From positions 1,404,643 to 1,468,642 of the forward strand of contig NZ_JBCFBO010000001.1 in NCBI RefSeq assembly GCF_038562635.1: 64,000 bases of DNA, given 5' to 3'. This DNA is from Methanobacterium sp. (GTDB taxonomy: Archaea > Methanobacteriota > Methanobacteria > Methanobacteriales > Methanobacteriaceae). Positions 35,759-45,157 of this stretch are shown here, piece by piece. Under the pieces are notes generated by a model that saw only the letters and a program-made list of their open reading frames with translations, had not been told where the DNA came from and did no database searches. Position 1 is the stretch's first letter. Each line of letters opens with the position of its first letter. Both the position numbers and the translations under genes were made by a program.

Positions 35759-37438
35759 ATGGCCAAGCTAGAGAGTAAAATGAAATACAAAGAGCTCGTG
35801 GATGTCTATGAATCATTGAATTCCACCACCAAAAGACTTGAAAAAACAACGATTCTTGCGGAGTTTCTAAAAAATACCGACGCAGAAATTCTTCCAATTG
35901 TCACTTTATTATCATTGGGCAAAGTATTTCCAACATGGAGCGAAAAAGAGATGGGAGTGGGCCTAAAACTCCTTATGAAATCCATATCATTAGTTGTAGG
36001 AGTAAGTCCTGAAGCTGTGGAGGACAGTGTAAGGGACAGGGGAGACATCGGCTTAGCTTCGGAATATCTTTTCAGCAATAGATTTCAATCAACTCTATTT
36101 ACAATGCCCCTAACTATAGTCAAAGTTTACAACAATATGGAAAAAATGGCAGATAAATCAGGAAAAAAAGCACAGGGAAAAAAGATAGAAATTTTACGTG
36201 AACTTCTTTCATCTGCATCACCAAAAGAAGCCAAATACATCACAAGAACCGTTCTAGAAGAGCTCAGAGTTGGACTCGGAGAAGGTACACTCAAAGATGC
36301 CATTTCAGAAGCCTTTAACATAAACAAGGAAGTTGTAGAAAGAGCCATGATGCTTACAAATGATCCGGGCCTTGTTGCAGAAGTAGCCAAAGAAGAAGGA
36401 GAAGAAGGGCTTAAAAATCTGACACTTATACCTGGAAAACCTGTAAAACCAATGCTTGCCCAACTTTCAAAGAGCGTTAAAGATGATATTAAAGAAATGG
36501 GCTACGCCCTCTGTGAAGTTAAATATGATGGTTTTAGAGTTCAGATTCATAGAATTGGAGATGAAATCAAAGTTTTCACAAGAAGACTGGACAACATAAA
36601 AGATGCGGTTCCAGAAATCGTCGAATACATCGAAAAATGCCTACCTCATAAAGATTTTATTGTTGAAGGAGAAATAATCGCTATGAGAGAAGGAAAGCCA
36701 ATTTCGTTCCAGTATGTCCTTCAAAGAGTGCGAAGAAAGTATGAAGTTGAGAGATTACGGCTTGAAGTCCCATTAACATTGTATCTTTTCGACGCCCTTT
36801 ACTTCGAAAAACCACTTATCGATACTCCGTTTGAGGAAAGGCGTAAAATACTTGAATCAATCTCTAAAATAGATGATGGAAAATTTGGTCTCAGTACCCA
36901 GGTCAAAGTAACACCAGAACATACCTCCTATGCAGAAGACCTTTTCAAGCTTGCAATTGAAAAAGGGCACGAAGGGATAATGATAAAAGACCCTCATGCC
37001 CCCTATATGCCAGGCATAAGAGGTAAAAAGATGCTTAAATTTAAAGCTACGCCTGAAACTCTGGATTTAGTAATTGTAGGTGGAATATACGGCAGAGGGA
37101 GAAGGGCAAACCTCATAGGTTCTTATCTTGTTGCTGCGCAGGATGGAACTGGAGCTTTAAAAACAATAGCACATACCGCAACTGGACTCGATGATAACAC
37201 CTTACTCGAGCTTTCCAACAAAGTTGAAAGCTCGATTATAGAAAAAAAAGGCAGGAAAGTAAAATCAGAACCTGAGATTATCCTTGAAGTCGCATTCAGT
37301 GAGATTGTTAAAAGTCCAGAATACGAAGGTGGTTACTCCTTAAGATTCCCTGTTGTTAAAAGAATAAGGGAAGATTTAAGTATTGAAGATATTGACACTG
37401 TTGAACGCGTGGAATCAATTTTTAAGAGTAAAAGTTAA
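35759..37438 (+). CDS. lig: ATP-dependent DNA ligase (main archaeal ligase)
   Basis: A 559-residue replicative-type archaeal DNA ligase. The start at 35759 (MAKLESKMKYKELVD) follows GTGATAATT, and an upstream open frame to 35678 is unlikely to be translated. Motifs: PVKPMLAQLSK, motif I CEVKYDGFRVQIHR, EGEIIAMREGKPISFQ, LFDALYFE, motif IV EGIMIKD and motif V KMLKFK. The length equals usual archaeal ligases. It is divergent from fpg and lies within a stretch that also carries a second ligase, a primase-like gene and a uracil glycosylase. Confidence 0.95.
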   Translation: MAKLESKMKYKELVDVYESLNSTTKRLEKTTILAEFLKNTDAEILPIVTLLSLGKVFPTWSEKEMGVGLKLLMKSISLVVGVSPEAVEDSVRDRGDIGLASEYLFSNRFQSTLFTMPLTIVKVYNNMEKMADKSGKKAQGKKIEILRELLSSASPKEAKYITRTVLEELRVGLGEGTLKDAISEAFNINKEVVERAMMLTNDPGLVAEVAKEEGEEGLKNLTLIPGKPVKPMLAQLSKSVKDDIKEMGYALCEVKYDGFRVQIHRIGDEIKVFTRRLDNIKDAVPEIVEYIEKCLPHKDFIVEGEIIAMREGKPISFQYVLQRVRRKYEVERLRLEVPLTLYLFDALYFEKPLIDTPFEERRKILESISKIDDGKFGLSTQVKVTPEHTSYAEDLFKLAIEKGHEGIMIKDPHAPYMPGIRGKKMLKFKATPETLDLVIVGGIYGRGRRANLIGSYLVAAQDGTGALKTIAHTATGLDDNTLLELSNKVESSIIEKKGRKVKSEPEIILEVAFSEIVKSPEYEGGYSLRFPVVKRIREDLSIEDIDTVERVESIFKSKS

Positions 37439-37648
37439 TTTCATAGCACATTTCATGTTTATTTTTTTTACTTGGAATTAATGGGTTTTGCAAATAAATG
37501 AAAAATATCAAGATAATATTAGATACTGCCATTCTAGCCCTAGTCTAGTTGTATTGCGCCTTATTTCAATTTATTTCATAAAATAAAAGGTAAATGCTTA
37601 AATATACCAATGTTGAAATACTTCAATTGGCCAATGGAGTAGATCAAT

Positions 37649-38041
37649 ATGAAAGATAGTCAAATTTTTACAGTAGCCTTGATAATTGCAATTTTGGGTT
37701 TATCCGGAATGGTACTGCTTTCAGACAAAATAACACCTCAAGAAATTAAGATAAAAGACCTAAACAAAGGAATGCTTGATGAAGATGTATCAGTTGTGGG
37801 CTTGGTCGAGAAAATAGATAAATCCCCAAGAAGCAATACTTATTTTTTACAGTTAAGAGATGGAACTGGGAAAACAACGGCTGTAGTATTTGATAGTGTA
37901 GTATTAGACCTTGAAAAGAATAATTTAACTCCACTGTCCTTTGTAAATCATAGGGTGAAAATAACAGGGAAAGTGCAGCAATATAATGGAAATATGGAGC
38001 TGATTTTAAATGATGGAAAATCCCTAAAAATACTTGTTTAA
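37649..38041 (+). CDS. membrane-anchored OB-fold protein
   Basis: A 130-residue protein with an N-terminal membrane anchor (FTVALIIAILGLSGMVLLS) and an external OB-fold domain of the tRNA-anti/YhcR type (SVVGLVEKIDKSPRSNTYFL / LRDGTGKTTAVVFD / VKITGKVQQYNGNMELIL). It probably binds nucleic acid or oligosaccharide outside the membrane; this is a family-level guess. GGAG precedes the ATG by about 9 bp. It converges with the flippase-like gene. Confidence 0.78.
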   Translation: MKDSQIFTVALIIAILGLSGMVLLSDKITPQEIKIKDLNKGMLDEDVSVVGLVEKIDKSPRSNTYFLQLRDGTGKTTAVVFDSVVLDLEKNNLTPLSFVNHRVKITGKVQQYNGNMELILNDGKSLKILV

Positions 38042-38056
38042 ATATGCAGTTTATGA

Positions 38057-39064
38057 TTATTCATCCTTTAAAACCCCTATATCTAAAGTATAATTTTTAA
38101 TTTCACCCAGTATATCCTTTGCATAATAAGATGAAAATATTATGCCCAGTACGCTAACCATCCAGAAAGAAACTAACCTGTCTGCAAGAGCTATACTTCC
38201 ACCTAGCACTGCTGGAACTCCAAAAAGTGCAAAAAGTCCAGTAAGGGATAATTCGATTGATCCTATCCCTCCGGGAAGTGCAGAAGCTATTCCAATAATA
38301 TTTGCCAGGATCAGTATTATAATAACTGAAGTAAAACTTATTTGAACGTTAAATGCATAAAATACCACATAGAGCCTGAGACATTCTAAAATCCACGACA
38401 TAAATGCTAAAATAGATACAAAAACTAAATTTTTACTTGTTGTAAATGAATTTGTATGACTAGTCATTCCTTTTAACCCCTCTGTAAACTTGAGATATAT
38501 ATTGTCCAGGGTTTCATTATTAATGGGCAATTTACATAAAACCGGGTGAATTTTATTATATATCCATATACTGGTGTCTTCTCTCCAGTTTACAAGATAT
38601 ACCAACAGTACCATTATTAAAGACCCAATAGCCCCTATAATAGACACGAAACGCATGTTTTCTATCCATATAGAAGAGATAATAAGAAGAAATGCCACAA
38701 TTAAAAAGTCAAAGAGTCTTTCAGTTAATCCTGCGGACAATCCTTCAGATAGGGATATTTTATTGATCTTTTTACCTGCAAGTGCGTTTAGAACTTCACC
38801 TGCTGTCCTCATTGGGGAAAAGTTCCCTGCAAAAAGCCCTATTGTTTTAACAATATAATTATTTTTAATTTCAAAAGGCTTATTTATTATAAATCCCCAT
38901 CTAAGAGCCCTTACTTCAATAACCAGAAGGTGAATTAAAAGAGCCACCAAAAGCCATTCCCACTTAGCAGTTTTAAAAGCATTTATGATATTAACAGGCC
39001 CTATCCACAATACAAGCAAAATAATTAAAGCTATACTGACAGCGAATACGTAAAATCGTTTCAA
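38057..39064 (-). CDS. flippase-like membrane protein (UPF0104/LPG synthase TM-like)
   Basis: A 335-residue protein with about eight membrane segments. The VEVRALRWGFII stretch and the glycine-rich ASALPGGIGSIELSLTGLFA near the C-terminus mark the UPF0104 / lysylphosphatidylglycerol synthetase membrane-domain family. It starts at TTG 39064 after GGGGAAT. A glycosyltransferase 2 gene lies upstream on the same strand, 438 bp away, suggesting a role in polyprenol-linked glycan transfer or lipid flipping (inference). Confidence 0.82.
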   Translation of the reverse strand: MKRFYVFAVSIALIILLVLWIGPVNIINAFKTAKWEWLLVALLIHLLVIEVRALRWGFIINKPFEIKNNYIVKTIGLFAGNFSPMRTAGEVLNALAGKKINKISLSEGLSAGLTERLFDFLIVAFLLIISSIWIENMRFVSIIGAIGSLIMVLLVYLVNWREDTSIWIYNKIHPVLCKLPINNETLDNIYLKFTEGLKGMTSHTNSFTTSKNLVFVSILAFMSWILECLRLYVVFYAFNVQISFTSVIIILILANIIGIASALPGGIGSIELSLTGLFALFGVPAVLGGSIALADRLVSFWMVSVLGIIFSSYYAKDILGEIKNYTLDIGVLKDE

Positions 39065-39502
39065 TTAGATTCCCCACTTGCTTTCTCTTTGATATTTTAT
39101 AGATAAGCTCATTGAAGTATGTCTATAACCACTAGTTATAAAACTATGTCGCTCATGCCAAGAATGTTGTGTAAATAATATCGCTTCATTTTCGGTGTTA
39201 CTGGTTAAGTAAATTGCATTTTTTAAGATAAATCCCCTATAATCAATTAAAACTACAATTTAACATGGAGTATAACTCATGCACAGGATCATGGACATGT
39301 AAAAGTCTGCGATTTTTACGGTCACAAAAACCGAAGTTTTTGTGAACATGAGCGAACTATGTAAATCATGTTCCTAAAACAAATTGTTTAATAATTATAA
39401 AATAATTGAAGATGCTTTAAAACAGAAAAATATTGAGTAACCAATTCCACAGGAAATGCGGGTTTTACATATTAAATCTTTAAGATATTCAATATGCTAT
39501 CT
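39065..39502. other. intergenic region with an intergenic hairpin element
   Basis: No gene is seen. Two hairpins stand at 39299-39319 (GTAAAAGTC-TGC-GATTTTTAC) and 39322-39345 (TCACAAAAAC-CGAA-GTTTTTGTGA, perfect 10 bp), flanked by CATG on both sides. They resemble elements at about 40501-40667, 43861-43898, 45842-45907 and 62521-62640. Confidence 0.6.
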
Positions 39503-40213
39503 CTAATTACCTAACTTTGTAGCAATAGGGTTACTTATAATCCTAACCTTGAATTTCCTGCCTAAAAGGCCAATAATAAACAGTATATATTTTAGAGCAT
39601 GTATTTTAGTCACATAAGACTTCTCATCACCATATGTACATGGTATTGCCGCTTCATTAACTTCTATTTCATGTTCAGATGCCTTATAAAGCATTTCAGA
39701 TTCATATACATAATCATTATATTTTATATCTAAAAAAAGTTCCGCAGCATCCCTTGACATAGCCCTAAAACCACTCTGACTATCTGTAAGTTTAAAACCA
39801 GTTACAAATTTAATAAGATTGGTTGTAATTTTATTTGAAAGTTTTCTCCAGATCGGCATATTTTCCGGATTTCCATTTTTAAATCTTGAGCCTATTATCA
39901 GCTCATTATCCCCTATATTTGATATAAAGGAAGGTATGCAATCAGGATTATGTTGACCATCACCATCAAGCATTATTAAAACATCATAATCCTGATTTAA
40001 AGCTTCTTTAAGTCCAGATTTTATAGCAGCCCCTTTACCCATATTTTTTTCATGTTTTACTATTCTAGCGCCTGCACTTTTTGCGCGGCCATAAGTACTG
40101 TCACCCGAACCGTCGTCAACTACTAAAACATCACTGTATTTAAGTGCACATTTTACTACGCTCTCAATAGCTTTTTCTTCATTATAGGCTGGAATTATAG
40201 TGATAAATTTCAT
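39503..40213 (-). CDS. glycosyltransferase family 2 (dolichol-phosphate mannosyltransferase-like)
   Basis: A 236-residue GT-A fold enzyme. FITIIPAYNEEKAI opens the nucleotide-sugar site, VVDDGSGDSTYG and MLDGDGQHNPDCI carry the DxD-type metal motif, and LTDSQSGFRAMSRDA is typical of dolichol/polyprenol-phosphate hexose synthases. There are no strong C-terminal membrane helices, only LKYILFIIGLLG. AGGAAG precedes the ATG. It is likely to act with the downstream flippase-like protein in surface glycan assembly. Confidence 0.88.
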   Translation of the reverse strand: MKFITIIPAYNEEKAIESVVKCALKYSDVLVVDDGSGDSTYGRAKSAGARIVKHEKNMGKGAAIKSGLKEALNQDYDVLIMLDGDGQHNPDCIPSFISNIGDNELIIGSRFKNGNPENMPIWRKLSNKITTNLIKFVTGFKLTDSQSGFRAMSRDAAELFLDIKYNDYVYESEMLYKASEHEIEVNEAAIPCTYGDEKSYVTKIHALKYILFIIGLLGRKFKVRIISNPIATKLGN

Positions 40214-40500
40214 TTTAACTTCCTGTTTAAATAAAGTTCATTAGGTTACTTTTGTAAACATTGTCTATAAAATATACAATTTTGTAAACATTTTATAAAA
40301 GTAAATGATATTCACTATTTAATTAATTTATCGTATTAAATTTTTACCGTATTTCACATTTTTAAAATGAACTTTAAATAGTCTAAAAATGTTATAAAAA
40401 AAGAATCTAAGTAATTTACAGTCGTAATTTAACTATATGATCATCTCTTAAAGATTATCTATCAAATAGAGAATGTGCAATAATTATAGTTTAAAGTTGA

Positions 40501-40667
40501 GGAAATACTACGTATTTCCGAACCTTAAAATTTTATTTCCATAAAATTTTAAAGTTGAGGAAAATGCATAGCATGCAAAAATCTACGATTTTTGCAGCGT
40601 CAAAACCTTCGATTTTGTAACCGCGAAAATCCCTTAAAAATTCGTAGAATTTTGACAGTGTTTGAGG
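40501..40667. repeat. cluster of intergenic hairpins upstream of glmM
   Basis: Five stem-loops lie in a row: GGAAATAC-TAC-GTATTTCC (40501-40519), a perfect 12-bp stem with TTCC loop (40525-40552), GCAAAAATC-TAC-GATTTTTGC (40575-40595), an imperfect CAAAA/TTTTG stem (40601-40618) and AAAATTC-GTA-GAATTTT (near 40637-40653). The tail GAATTTTGACAGTGTTTGAG is identical to 62593-62612. The remaining part of the 40214-40915 gap is AT-rich promoter sequence for glmM. Confidence 0.75.
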
Positions 40668-40915
40668 GCATTAAAGTTTTTAACAAAATTGATTAATACT
40701 TTAAAATATAAATGATAGAATCATATCAATAACGTTAATGTGGTGTAAAATTAGTGTTTATATTGAATTTAAATAAATTTAGCTCAATTAAGACTTTTGA
40801 ATGATTATTTAAATAAAGAACATATCTTATGCCAAATATAACCTTTATACTCATATCTAATTAAAGAAATAGAATTAAAAGCTTTTAATATAATTTTAAA
40901 GATAAGGTGAAATTT

Positions 40916-42262
40916 ATGAAAAGACTATTTGGAACATTTGGGGTCAGAAGACTTGCAAATACAGAATTAACTCCAGAATTTGCATCAAAAATTGCCGCAT
41001 CCTATGGAACACTTGTAAAAGGGAAAGTTGCAGTTGGAGGAGACACAAGAACATCTACAGAAATGATAAAACATGCAGTAATAAGCGGTTTATTATCATC
41101 AGGATGTGATGTGATCGATCTTGGAGCTTTACCAACACCTGCTCTCCAATTCGCTGTTAGAAATTACTATGATGGAGGAATCATGATAACTGCTTCCCAC
41201 AATCCTCCAAAGTATAATGGAATAAAGTTAATGGACTCCTACGGTATAGGAACTCCTGATGATATGGAACTAAAGATTGAAGATATGTTTTTTGACAGCG
41301 CCCCTGATAGAGTACCATGGAATGAGATTGGGAAAGTAGAAAAGGATGAAGGAATACTGGATGAGTATATCCAGAATGTTGTAGATCGGGTAGATGCAGA
41401 AGCAATTAAACAAGCAAAATTAAAAGTAATTGTAGACTGTGGAAGCGGAGCTGCATGCTTTACAACACCTTATCTTTTAAGAAAGTTAGGTTGTGAAGTA
41501 CTTACCATGAACTGCCAGCCTGATGGATTTTTCCCAGGGAGGGACCCCGAACCTACAGAGCCAAATCTTAAAGAATTAATTGAAGTTGTAAAAGCAACCG
41601 GAGCAGATATTGGTGTTGCACATGACGGGGATGCAGACCGTACCATATGTATAGATGAGAAGGGAGATTTTGTTTTTGGTGACAAATCATTTGCACTGGT
41701 TGAAAAATACATGTTAAAGGAAAACAACGGAGGATTAATTGTTACAACCGTAGCTACATCTTCTGCAATTTACGACATTGCAAATGAATACAACGGAGAA
41801 GTTACTGCAACAAAAGTTGGAGATTTAATTGTTGCAAGAGAACTAAAAGATAAAGACGGCCTATTTGGTGGAGAAGAAAATGGAGGGTTAATATTCCCTG
41901 ATTTCGTTTACGGTAGAGATGCTGCGCTTTCAACCGCCAAAGTCATTGAAATAATTGCAAAAACTGGAAAATCCCTCTCAAAACTCATTGAAGAACTTCC
42001 GGTTTATTATTCAGAGAAAATGAAAATAGAATGTCCTGATGAGTTAAAACAGGAAGTTATGCAGAAAATTGCAGAAGAAACCCGTGAATTTGAAGTAGAT
42101 ACAACTGATGGAGTTAAGATCTTTAAAGAGGAAGGATGGGTTATAATAAGACCTTCTGGAACCGAGCCAATATTTAGATGTTTTGCAGAAGCCAAAACAA
42201 AAGAAGAAGCTACTAAAATGGCTGAATGGGGAATATCCCTTATCTCTAAATATTTAAAATAG
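40916..42262 (+). CDS. glmM: phosphoglucosamine/phosphomannomutase family protein (GlmM-like)
   Basis: A 448-residue alpha-D-phosphohexomutase. The phosphoserine loop is ITASHNPPKYNG, the metal loop DGDADRTICID, the sugar loop GGEENGGLIFPD and the phosphate loop RPSGTEPIFRCF. Archaeal proteins of this type convert glucosamine-6-P to glucosamine-1-P and often also phosphomannose. The start at 40916 follows AAGGTGAA; the earlier GTG lies inside that ribosome site. The product would feed the amino sugars of pseudomurein and glycoproteins. Confidence 0.92.
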   Translation: MKRLFGTFGVRRLANTELTPEFASKIAASYGTLVKGKVAVGGDTRTSTEMIKHAVISGLLSSGCDVIDLGALPTPALQFAVRNYYDGGIMITASHNPPKYNGIKLMDSYGIGTPDDMELKIEDMFFDSAPDRVPWNEIGKVEKDEGILDEYIQNVVDRVDAEAIKQAKLKVIVDCGSGAACFTTPYLLRKLGCEVLTMNCQPDGFFPGRDPEPTEPNLKELIEVVKATGADIGVAHDGDADRTICIDEKGDFVFGDKSFALVEKYMLKENNGGLIVTTVATSSAIYDIANEYNGEVTATKVGDLIVARELKDKDGLFGGEENGGLIFPDFVYGRDAALSTAKVIEIIAKTGKSLSKLIEELPVYYSEKMKIECPDELKQEVMQKIAEETREFEVDTTDGVKIFKEEGWVIIRPSGTEPIFRCFAEAKTKEEATKMAEWGISLISKYLK

Positions 42263-42396
42263 AAAGTAAATTTCCATATTTACTTTTCAAATCTATTTTT
42301 CAATGGATTAATATACTATAAATAGATTATTTTAAAATTCAAGATGAATTAATCATTATTTTTAGCAGTTCTGATAATTCAAAATTTAGAGAATAT

Positions 42397-42587
42397 TTAT
42401 TTCATTTTTCCAACGGCTTTACTTATATCTATAGGAGAATTATATTCTTTATCCCGCAGACTGTCCAGAATAGTTAAAACTGGTTTATCTGCACCATTAT
42501 CCTCAGCTTGTTGAATTATATCTTTTTTTACTTGCAGAAACTTATACCTTTAATGTAATATTCTACCTGTGCAGGACTTACTTTCAC
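42397..42587 (-). pseudogene. DUF2795-like small protein, frameshifted
   Basis: Reading leftward from GTG 42587 (GGTGGTAA upstream) gives VKVSPAQVEYYIKGISF, then a stop. Shifting one base continues with LQVKKDIIQQAEDNGADKPV, then LTILDSLRDKEYNSPIDISK and an end at 42397. Together they make a full DUF2795-like protein of about 63 residues (family guess from the KG(x)SF / NGAD / EYNSP pattern). One base is missing near 42540. It is a pseudogene or a sequence error. Confidence 0.6.
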
Positions 42588-42866
42588 ATTTACCACCGTT
42601 TACCAGTTACAATGAACTGTTTAATTTCATGTGAACCGCCTTAAGCAAAAATAGTTATAAATAAATCCAAAATAAGTATATAAACATTAAGTGGAAGAAT
42701 ATCCTACATTTATCTTCCAATTTCCCCTTATTTAATATTTTCAGGTTTCATCCTGAAATATCATTCAGTTCAATCTTCCGACTATTTGCAAGACATTCTT
42801 CCAACATTACCTATGATCATTAAACTATAAAAAATTTATGATCACATCAAAATTAAGTAATATCAA

Positions 42867-43100
42867 CTACCTGTAAAATCCATAAAATTCAGCACAATGG
42901 GCGCAAAATGGATATTTTCCCTTCCAGTAATAGCTTTCATCATCTGCATTAATATTGAATTTTTTATGGCAGATATAACATTCTTCTATCTTTTCAGGCT
43001 TTTCTTCTACTTCCTTGCAAATTTCTTCATCTTTTGCCACTGTTTTTTTGTCTTTTCCAGTTTCTTCGATATTACCACGACCTATAAACCTGATATACAT
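42867..43100 (-). CDS. small zinc-binding protein (77 aa)
   Basis: A 77-residue protein with a basic/acidic N-terminal half (KDKKTVAKDEEICKEVEEK) and a C-terminal treble-clef-like pair CYICHKKF ... CAHCAEFYGFYR. Two CxxC pairs 27 residues apart would hold one zinc. The function is unknown. A reading frame on the opposite strand covers most of this stretch, but it lacks any motif, so I prefer this one. Confidence 0.6.
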   Translation of the reverse strand: MYIRFIGRGNIEETGKDKKTVAKDEEICKEVEEKPEKIEECYICHKKFNINADDESYYWKGKYPFCAHCAEFYGFYR

Positions 43101-43274
43101 TTCAATTTAACTTAAATTTTATTAATTAGGGTTTAAAATTAAATTAATAAGCAGTTTAAAAATTTAATTTTTGAGATTGTATTATACAGTATTGAACTTA
43201 AAGTTTATGATATAAAGTACTTTTTTTTAAAGCAATAGAAAAAAACAATAAAAAGTTAACACAAAGAATAGGTC

Positions 43275-43838
43275 ATGAAAAAACGAAAAGTAGCCTGGGG
43301 AATAACTGGAAGCGGCGATAAACTGGTAAAAATAACAGAAATCGTTCGAAAAATAAAAGAAGAATACGATGATGAATTTGAAATAAGGGCATACGTATCT
43401 AAAGCTGGAGATCAGGTTTTAAAATATTATGGCCTTTTTAAACCGTTGGAGATTGATTTTGACAGGCTTTGGGTAGAAATTAATGCCAATGCACCTTTTT
43501 TAGCAGGTGAAATACAGCTTGGATCCTATGAATTCATGTTAATTGCTCCTGCAACATCCAACACCGTTGCAAAGATAGCGTTAAGGATAGGTGATTCATT
43601 AATTCCTAATGCCGCCATTATGGGTCAAAAAGCAAATATTCCAATTTATGTACTGCCATCAGATGTAGAAGAAGGAGTTACAGTAACACAACTTCCCGAT
43701 GGGAGCGACCTTGAATTGATTATAAGAAAAGAAGATGTAGAACACGTTGATAAACTGGCCAGCATGGGCATACATATATTAAAACGTCCTGAAGAAATTT
43801 ATGATGTTTTTAAGAAGCATTCGAAAACATCCAACTAA
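43275..43838 (+). CDS. afpA: archaeoflavoprotein AfpA / dihydromethanopterin reductase-like
   Basis: A 187-residue FMN-binding flavoprotein with a DFP/Dfp-like Rossmann fold: KVAWGITGSGDKLVKI at the N-terminus, YVSKAGDQVLKYYGL, LLI-type FMLIAPATSNTVAKI and IPNAAIMGQKANIPIYVLP. This is the AfpA family of methanogens, related to the dihydromethanopterin reductase DmrB. Known members take electrons from ferredoxin and pass them to other acceptors. AGGTC lies just before the ATG. Confirms a methanogen-like host. Confidence 0.88.
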   Translation: MKKRKVAWGITGSGDKLVKITEIVRKIKEEYDDEFEIRAYVSKAGDQVLKYYGLFKPLEIDFDRLWVEINANAPFLAGEIQLGSYEFMLIAPATSNTVAKIALRIGDSLIPNAAIMGQKANIPIYVLPSDVEEGVTVTQLPDGSDLELIIRKEDVEHVDKLASMGIHILKRPEEIYDVFKKHSKTSN

Positions 43839-43860
43839 TTTATAAAATTTTGGGTATTTT

Positions 43861-43898
43861 CGATGCGTTAAAAATCACAGATTTTTAACAGCATTCGA
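43861..43898. repeat. intergenic hairpin element
   Basis: TTAAAAATC-ACA-GATTTTTAA (43868-43888) is a perfect 9-bp stem with a 3-nt loop, flanked by CGATGC and GCATTCG. It belongs to the intergenic hairpin family seen at 39299, 40501, 45842 and 62521. It lies just after the afpA stop and may also act as its terminator. Confidence 0.55.
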
Positions 43899-43941
43899 GC
43901 AGGAAAAATGAAAAATAATTAGATCACGCTAAGTTTAAATA

Positions 43942-44286
43942 TTAACGCACATGTGACTGTGGAGCAGCGTCCCGTATCTGTAATGTAACCTGAAATTTAT
44001 AGCCCGATCCGCTTTCATCCTCTGTAAGATCAGTTACCCCTCTAAAATAATGATTCCACCTATCCCCTGAATTTGCAATGTCCATCCCAAGAGATTCCAT
44101 ATCGTTTATCTTAGAGAAAAATTCATAGGTATCTATAAGTTCTTCCCGTGGGGCTTTAATATTAATCTGTACTACTCCACCAGTTTTATTTAAAAATCTA
44201 ACATAATTTTCTTTTATTTTAACTTTATCCTCACCGAATCTTTTTTCTCCACCAAGTTTTTTAAATACAACATCGGATTCACTCAT
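43942..44286 (-). CDS. hypothetical protein (114 aa)
   Basis: A 114-residue soluble protein that I do not recognise. It has FKKLGGEKRFGEDKVKIK at the start, two beta-like segments (GGVVQINIKAP, GSGYKFQVTLQIRD) and ends SHVR. AGAGGTCA precedes the ATG. Its neighbours are afpA and the adenosine-specific kinase; no functional clue beyond that. Confidence 0.6.
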   Translation of the reverse strand: MSESDVVFKKLGGEKRFGEDKVKIKENYVRFLNKTGGVVQINIKAPREELIDTYEFFSKINDMESLGMDIANSGDRWNHYFRGVTDLTEDESGSGYKFQVTLQIRDAAPQSHVR

Positions 44287-44511
44287 AAAATGACCTCTTT
44301 TTATTATAGTATTAAATTATGAACATGAAAATATAAATTTTTTTCTACCTTCAATTTAATTCAATGATTTATAGAAAAAAATAATGATTATAAAAGGATT
44401 TTAGATAAAATTACGGCATAAAATGTATATAATTATGCAGTATCATATCAAACATGGCATATAACCCCATATATTGATTTATTTTCCAAAATAAGTAAAA
44501 ATAGGTTATTA

Positions 44512-45000
44512 TTAAAATTTATAACCAAATTCTCTTAAAAAGTTTTTCCGGTATTCTTCATCGTCCTTACTTTCAATTCCTTTAGGCTTAAAACCGTCTA
44601 TTATACTTAATATGCCTCTCCCCTGCTTAGTTTCAGCAACTATTACCTGGACAGGATTTGCAGTTGCACAGTAAATGTTTACAACTTCGGGTACGTTCAT
44701 TATACGCTGTATAACGTTGATTGGGTATGCATTTTTAAGAAATATTAAAAATGAATGGCCACATCCAAGTTCAAACATCTTATCTGCTGCAAGCTTAGTA
44801 AGTGATTCATCATTACCTGATTTTCTTACCAAACAATCTCCTGAAGCCTCACTAAATGCAAGTCCGAATTCAACGCCGGGCACCGTATTTACAATGGCTT
44901 CATGAAGGTCTTCAACTGTTTTTATGAAGTGGCTCTGGCCTAAAATTAAGTTGCAATCCTCTGGAGCTTCTAATTTTACTATTTTAGTTTCAAATTTCAT
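44512..45000 (-). CDS. adenosine-specific kinase family protein
   Basis: A 162-residue protein of the archaeal adenosine-specific kinase family (PF04008-type). Characteristic stretches are NLILGQSHFIKTVEDLHEAI, PGVEFGLAFSEASGDCLVRK, GHSFLIFLKNAYPINVI and IYCATANPVQVIVAETKQGR. I start it at 45000 because AGGGGATT lies 4 bp upstream; an open frame extends to 45027. The biochemical function of the family is only weakly characterised. Confidence 0.88.
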   Translation of the reverse strand: MKFETKIVKLEAPEDCNLILGQSHFIKTVEDLHEAIVNTVPGVEFGLAFSEASGDCLVRKSGNDESLTKLAADKMFELGCGHSFLIFLKNAYPINVIQRIMNVPEVVNIYCATANPVQVIVAETKQGRGILSIIDGFKPKGIESKDDEEYRKNFLREFGYKF

Positions 45001-45157
45001 TTTAATCCCCTTAATATTTATATCCAATTTACAGTATTAATTTACGCTTTTTCGCTACTTTAATAGATAATTAACACATTCAAACAGATATCACTTCAAC
45101 TCCCCAACAGCAGGTAATAAATAATGAAACACTTCATATTATTTAACGGTGATAAAT

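Noticed and set aside
42897..43115. 72-aa plus-strand frame opposite the zinc protein
   Set aside because: It is hydrophobic with no motif or ribosome site, whereas the minus strand has two CxxC pairs.
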